In this document: in pieces, positions 62,207 through 64,000 of the stretch | How the letters are laid out: each line of letters opens with the position of its first letter | Position numbering within the stretch: the first letter of the stretch is position 1 | NCBI GenBank assembly: GCA_014238905.1 | Contig: JABAAE010000007.1 | Location: forward strand, 206,852-270,851 | Length of the DNA: 64,000 nucleotides | DNA from: Planctomycetota bacterium | Lineage (GTDB): Bacteria > Planctomycetota > Planctomycetia > Pirellulales > Pirellulaceae | Direction of reading: 5' to 3' | Translations under genes and position numbers: made by a program | The notes under the pieces: generated by a model | Databases searched by the model: none | Told to the model about the DNA's origin: nothing | The model's input: only the letters and a program-made list of their open reading frames with translations

Positions 62207-64000
62207 TCAGCCTGAATTGACCTGGATCAGGTCGGCTTGAATTTTCTCACGTTCCTGGAATGGCACCCAGGTGGCCGATGTTTGCACCGCTAGGGAAATC
62301 CCACCACCGACCATTAACGCCCAAATCACTGGAAACTTTATCAACCAGGCAAAACTAATTGCCAAAAGGAGATGCAACACGAATTGAAGAATGCTGAATT
62401 GCGAACCCCTGAGTGGATCTCCCACCCGCCACCAACGAAGCATTCCATAAAAACCGCCAAAAAACGTTAGGAAAACCATCAATTCCGTTGATCCGCCCGA
62501 AAGGAGTCCAGGTCGAATCCAATCCAATTGGGCGATTAGATCGGGCAGAACCACCTGATCGATCAAGAAGTATTGGTGCAACCCAAACGAAGCCCAACCC
62601 ACCACCATTCCCAAAGACATAAGAATAAATCGATAGGTCCATTGGTTTCCTTCTGCGGACTCAAAGAACTTGGTCGACGCAATGATACAACCAGCCCCCA
62701 GAAAAGCAGAGATTCCAGTCCATCCTAAAACCGCCCATGAAGCTGCCGTACCCTGCAGTTCAAAACCACTTAAGCTAATCACCATCAACAAACTGACCGC
62801 AACCACCAATGCCGACATCATGATTGATCCCAGTAATTCCACGAACTTTTCGACCACCGGGACACTTCGCCGTTGTGCCCGCAATTTCTCCTCAACGAGT
62901 TTCAGGCATTCTGCTCGTGAAAAAGGTTGCATTACCGTAGCGTCGGTATTGGCAACCGGAGTTTTTTCTTTGAAAAAGATGGAGCTGACAAAACAGTAAA
63001 CTAAGTAGAGGCAACACAAAATCATTGCCAGCGGAACTAAACTCGCATTATTGATCAGAATGATGAATAACAACACAACACTTCCCACCATCCAGAAAGC
63101 CGCACCGCTGTTGCCATTCCACCAGGTCTTGGCATCGGATAAACCGATTGTTGATGGGCTGGAATGTTGGACCGATTGATTAAACGTGGATCTCGCCATA
63201 TCTGCCGGTACCACCTCTGACGTGACGGCAGATCGCGGCGAAACACCTCTTACATTCTGAGGGTCTCCAACAAACTTCCCTTCCTCTCTGACTGGGCCGA
63301 TCGTGGAAGAAAGGCCTTCATTGGTTCGGTCAACCGCTTCTCCGATCTGAATTTCCTCGTCACCGATGTACATCGGCTCGTCATCCCGTATGAACATGGT
63401 CTCAGCCAACTTGGATTTGGACTCCCTTCTTGTCGATTGCCGATCAACCAGACTTCCATCGGCGTTGATCTCCAAGGGAGCGGAATCTTCCCAGTTCAAA
63501 TCGGCTTCCAACTGTTCTACTGTTCGGTACCGGTGAGCAGGATCTTTTTCGAGCGTTTTCCGTGCGATCGAACGAAATTGACTTGGTAGGAAGTCAAGCT
63601 CAGGAGTTGCCGTTAAATGTTTCATCATGATCTCCTGACCACTTTCACCATCAAAAGGTACGCGGCCAGAGAGAATCTCGCAGAGAATAACTCCCAATGA
63701 ATAGATGTCGATTTCTTTCCCGTAACTCCCTTTACCAATCTCCGGTGCCATGTAGTGGAAGGTGCCCACCGACTCGGTCTGTCCATCCCTCTTACTGGCA
63801 GAAATAAACTTGGACAGTCCATAATCGCCAATTTTGACAATTCCCTCATCCTGATCATAAAAAATGTTCCCGGGCTTCAAGTCACGATGCACGATCCCAT
63901 GATCATGAAGGTACCGAACACCGGCAAGAATTTGGGCGAACCATTTCCGGGCATCCGCCAAAGGAACTCCGTCAGGATTTTTTTCCAACATGTCACGTAA
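62207..64000 (-). CDS. Membrane Ser/Thr protein kinase, 3' part (runs off the window end)
   Basis: At least 597 residues; the ATP-binding N-lobe lies beyond base 64000 and the frame is open to the edge. The visible C-lobe has the catalytic loop HRDLKPGNIFYD, the metal motif as DYG (KIGDYGLSKFISAS) instead of DFG, GTFHYMAPE and DIYSLGVILCEILSGRVPFD. These are Hanks-type kinase features. A disordered region (about 150-285 of this part) follows, and then about eight membrane helices in pairs (AFWMVGSVVLLFIILINNAS, LLGSIMMSALVVAVSLLMVI, AISFAWLIKFPVIWALMVGG). It is the promoter-proximal gene of the kinase-membrane protein-ECF sigma cluster. The stop lies inside an old imperfect duplication (62199-62243). 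Confidence 0.92.
   Translation of the reverse strand, partial: LRDMLEKNPDGVPLADARKWFAQILAGVRYLHDHGIVHRDLKPGNIFYDQDEGIVKIGDYGLSKFISASKRDGQTESVGTFHYMAPEIGKGSYGKEIDIYSLGVILCEILSGRVPFDGESGQEIMMKHLTATPELDFLPSQFRSIARKTLEKDPAHRYRTVEQLEADLNWEDSAPLEINADGSLVDRQSTRRESKSKLAETMFIRDDEPMYIGDEEIQIGEAVDRTNEGLSSTIGPVREEGKFVGDPQNVRGVSPRSAVTSEVVPADMARSTFNQSVQHSSPSTIGLSDAKTWWNGNSGAAFWMVGSVVLLFIILINNASLVPLAMILCCLYLVYCFVSSIFFKEKTPVANTDATVMQPFSRAECLKLVEEKLRAQRRSVPVVEKFVELLGSIMMSALVVAVSLLMVISLSGFELQGTAASWAVLGWTGISAFLGAGCIIASTKFFESAEGNQWTYRFILMSLGMVVGWASFGLHQYFLIDQVVLPDLIAQLDWIRPGLLSGGSTELMVFLTFFGGFYGMLRWWRVGDPLRGSQFSILQFVLHLLLAISFAWLIKFPVIWALMVGGGISLAVQTSATWVPFQEREKIQADLIQVNSG

Overview
The window looks like chromosomal DNA of a marine-type planctomycete (Pirellulales-like). 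Several features point there: sulfatases with a formylglycine motif, a YfbK-type von Willebrand protein next to an ECF sigma factor, a Ser/Thr kinase clustered with another ECF sigma factor, DUF1573 and small zinc-ribbon proteins, a pterin/CitG-like pair typical of methanopterin-linked C1 metabolism, and a large alternative complex III (ACIII)-caa3 oxidase operon. Few genes have a clear Shine-Dalgarno sequence, and several probably start with GTG or TTG. I saw no rRNA, tRNA, CRISPR array, transposase or prophage. No species can be named from the sequence alone.

Layout. 1-6.9 kb: 5' part of a sulfatase (-), then a surface-polysaccharide group (WecA/MraY-like transferase, O-antigen-ligase/TPR protein), a DUF1573 protein and ComB. 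7-13.4 kb: glycyl-tRNA synthetase, then an ECF sigma factor with a vWA membrane protein (-) and a small lipoprotein. 13.5-18 kb (-): DNA methyltransferase fused to a GIY-YIG domain, 6-pyruvoyl-tetrahydropterin synthase-like protein, CitG-like protein, OleB-like alpha/beta hydrolase. 18.3-30 kb: RegB-type redox sensor kinase; a leftward tyrA-purL-purQ-acyltransferase run; a rightward sugar/polyol pair (isomerase-RPE fusion and zinc dehydrogenase) ending in a RegA-type response regulator. 30-45.7 kb: one rightward respiratory operon, actA-actB-actC-actDE-actF-small membrane protein-sco-coxB-coxA-coxC-coxD-second subunit III. 45.7-55 kb: DUF1499 protein, rarA, map, leuS and small planctomycete-type proteins. 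55.5-59.4 kb: OprP-like porin, sulfatase and creatininase-family hydrolase. 59.4-64 kb (-): scpA, then ECF sigma factor, membrane protein and Ser/Thr kinase, the kinase cut by the window end.

How the genes fit together. The respiratory operon encodes a complete quinol-to-oxygen route: ACIII passes electrons from quinol to cytochrome c, and an A2-type caa3 oxidase reduces oxygen. RegB and RegA, the redox two-component pair known from proteobacteria, flank this part of the window. regA lies immediately upstream of actA, and a near-consensus RegA/RegR box sits 97 bases before the actA start, which suggests direct redox control of the operon.

The most unusual signals are at the DNA level. Tandem arrays of 14-17 bp units occur at least eight times between genes and five times inside genes, where the unit is always exactly 15 bp and so adds five residues per copy. 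Three of the coding genes are subunits of the respiratory operon (ActB, ActDE, CoxC) and gain charged Lys/Glu/His-rich repeats. Separately, a 36-bp sequence (34 of 36 identical, with a 27-bp perfect core) occurs both inside actB, where it looks like an in-frame insertion, and 30 kb away in the leader of an unrelated gene.
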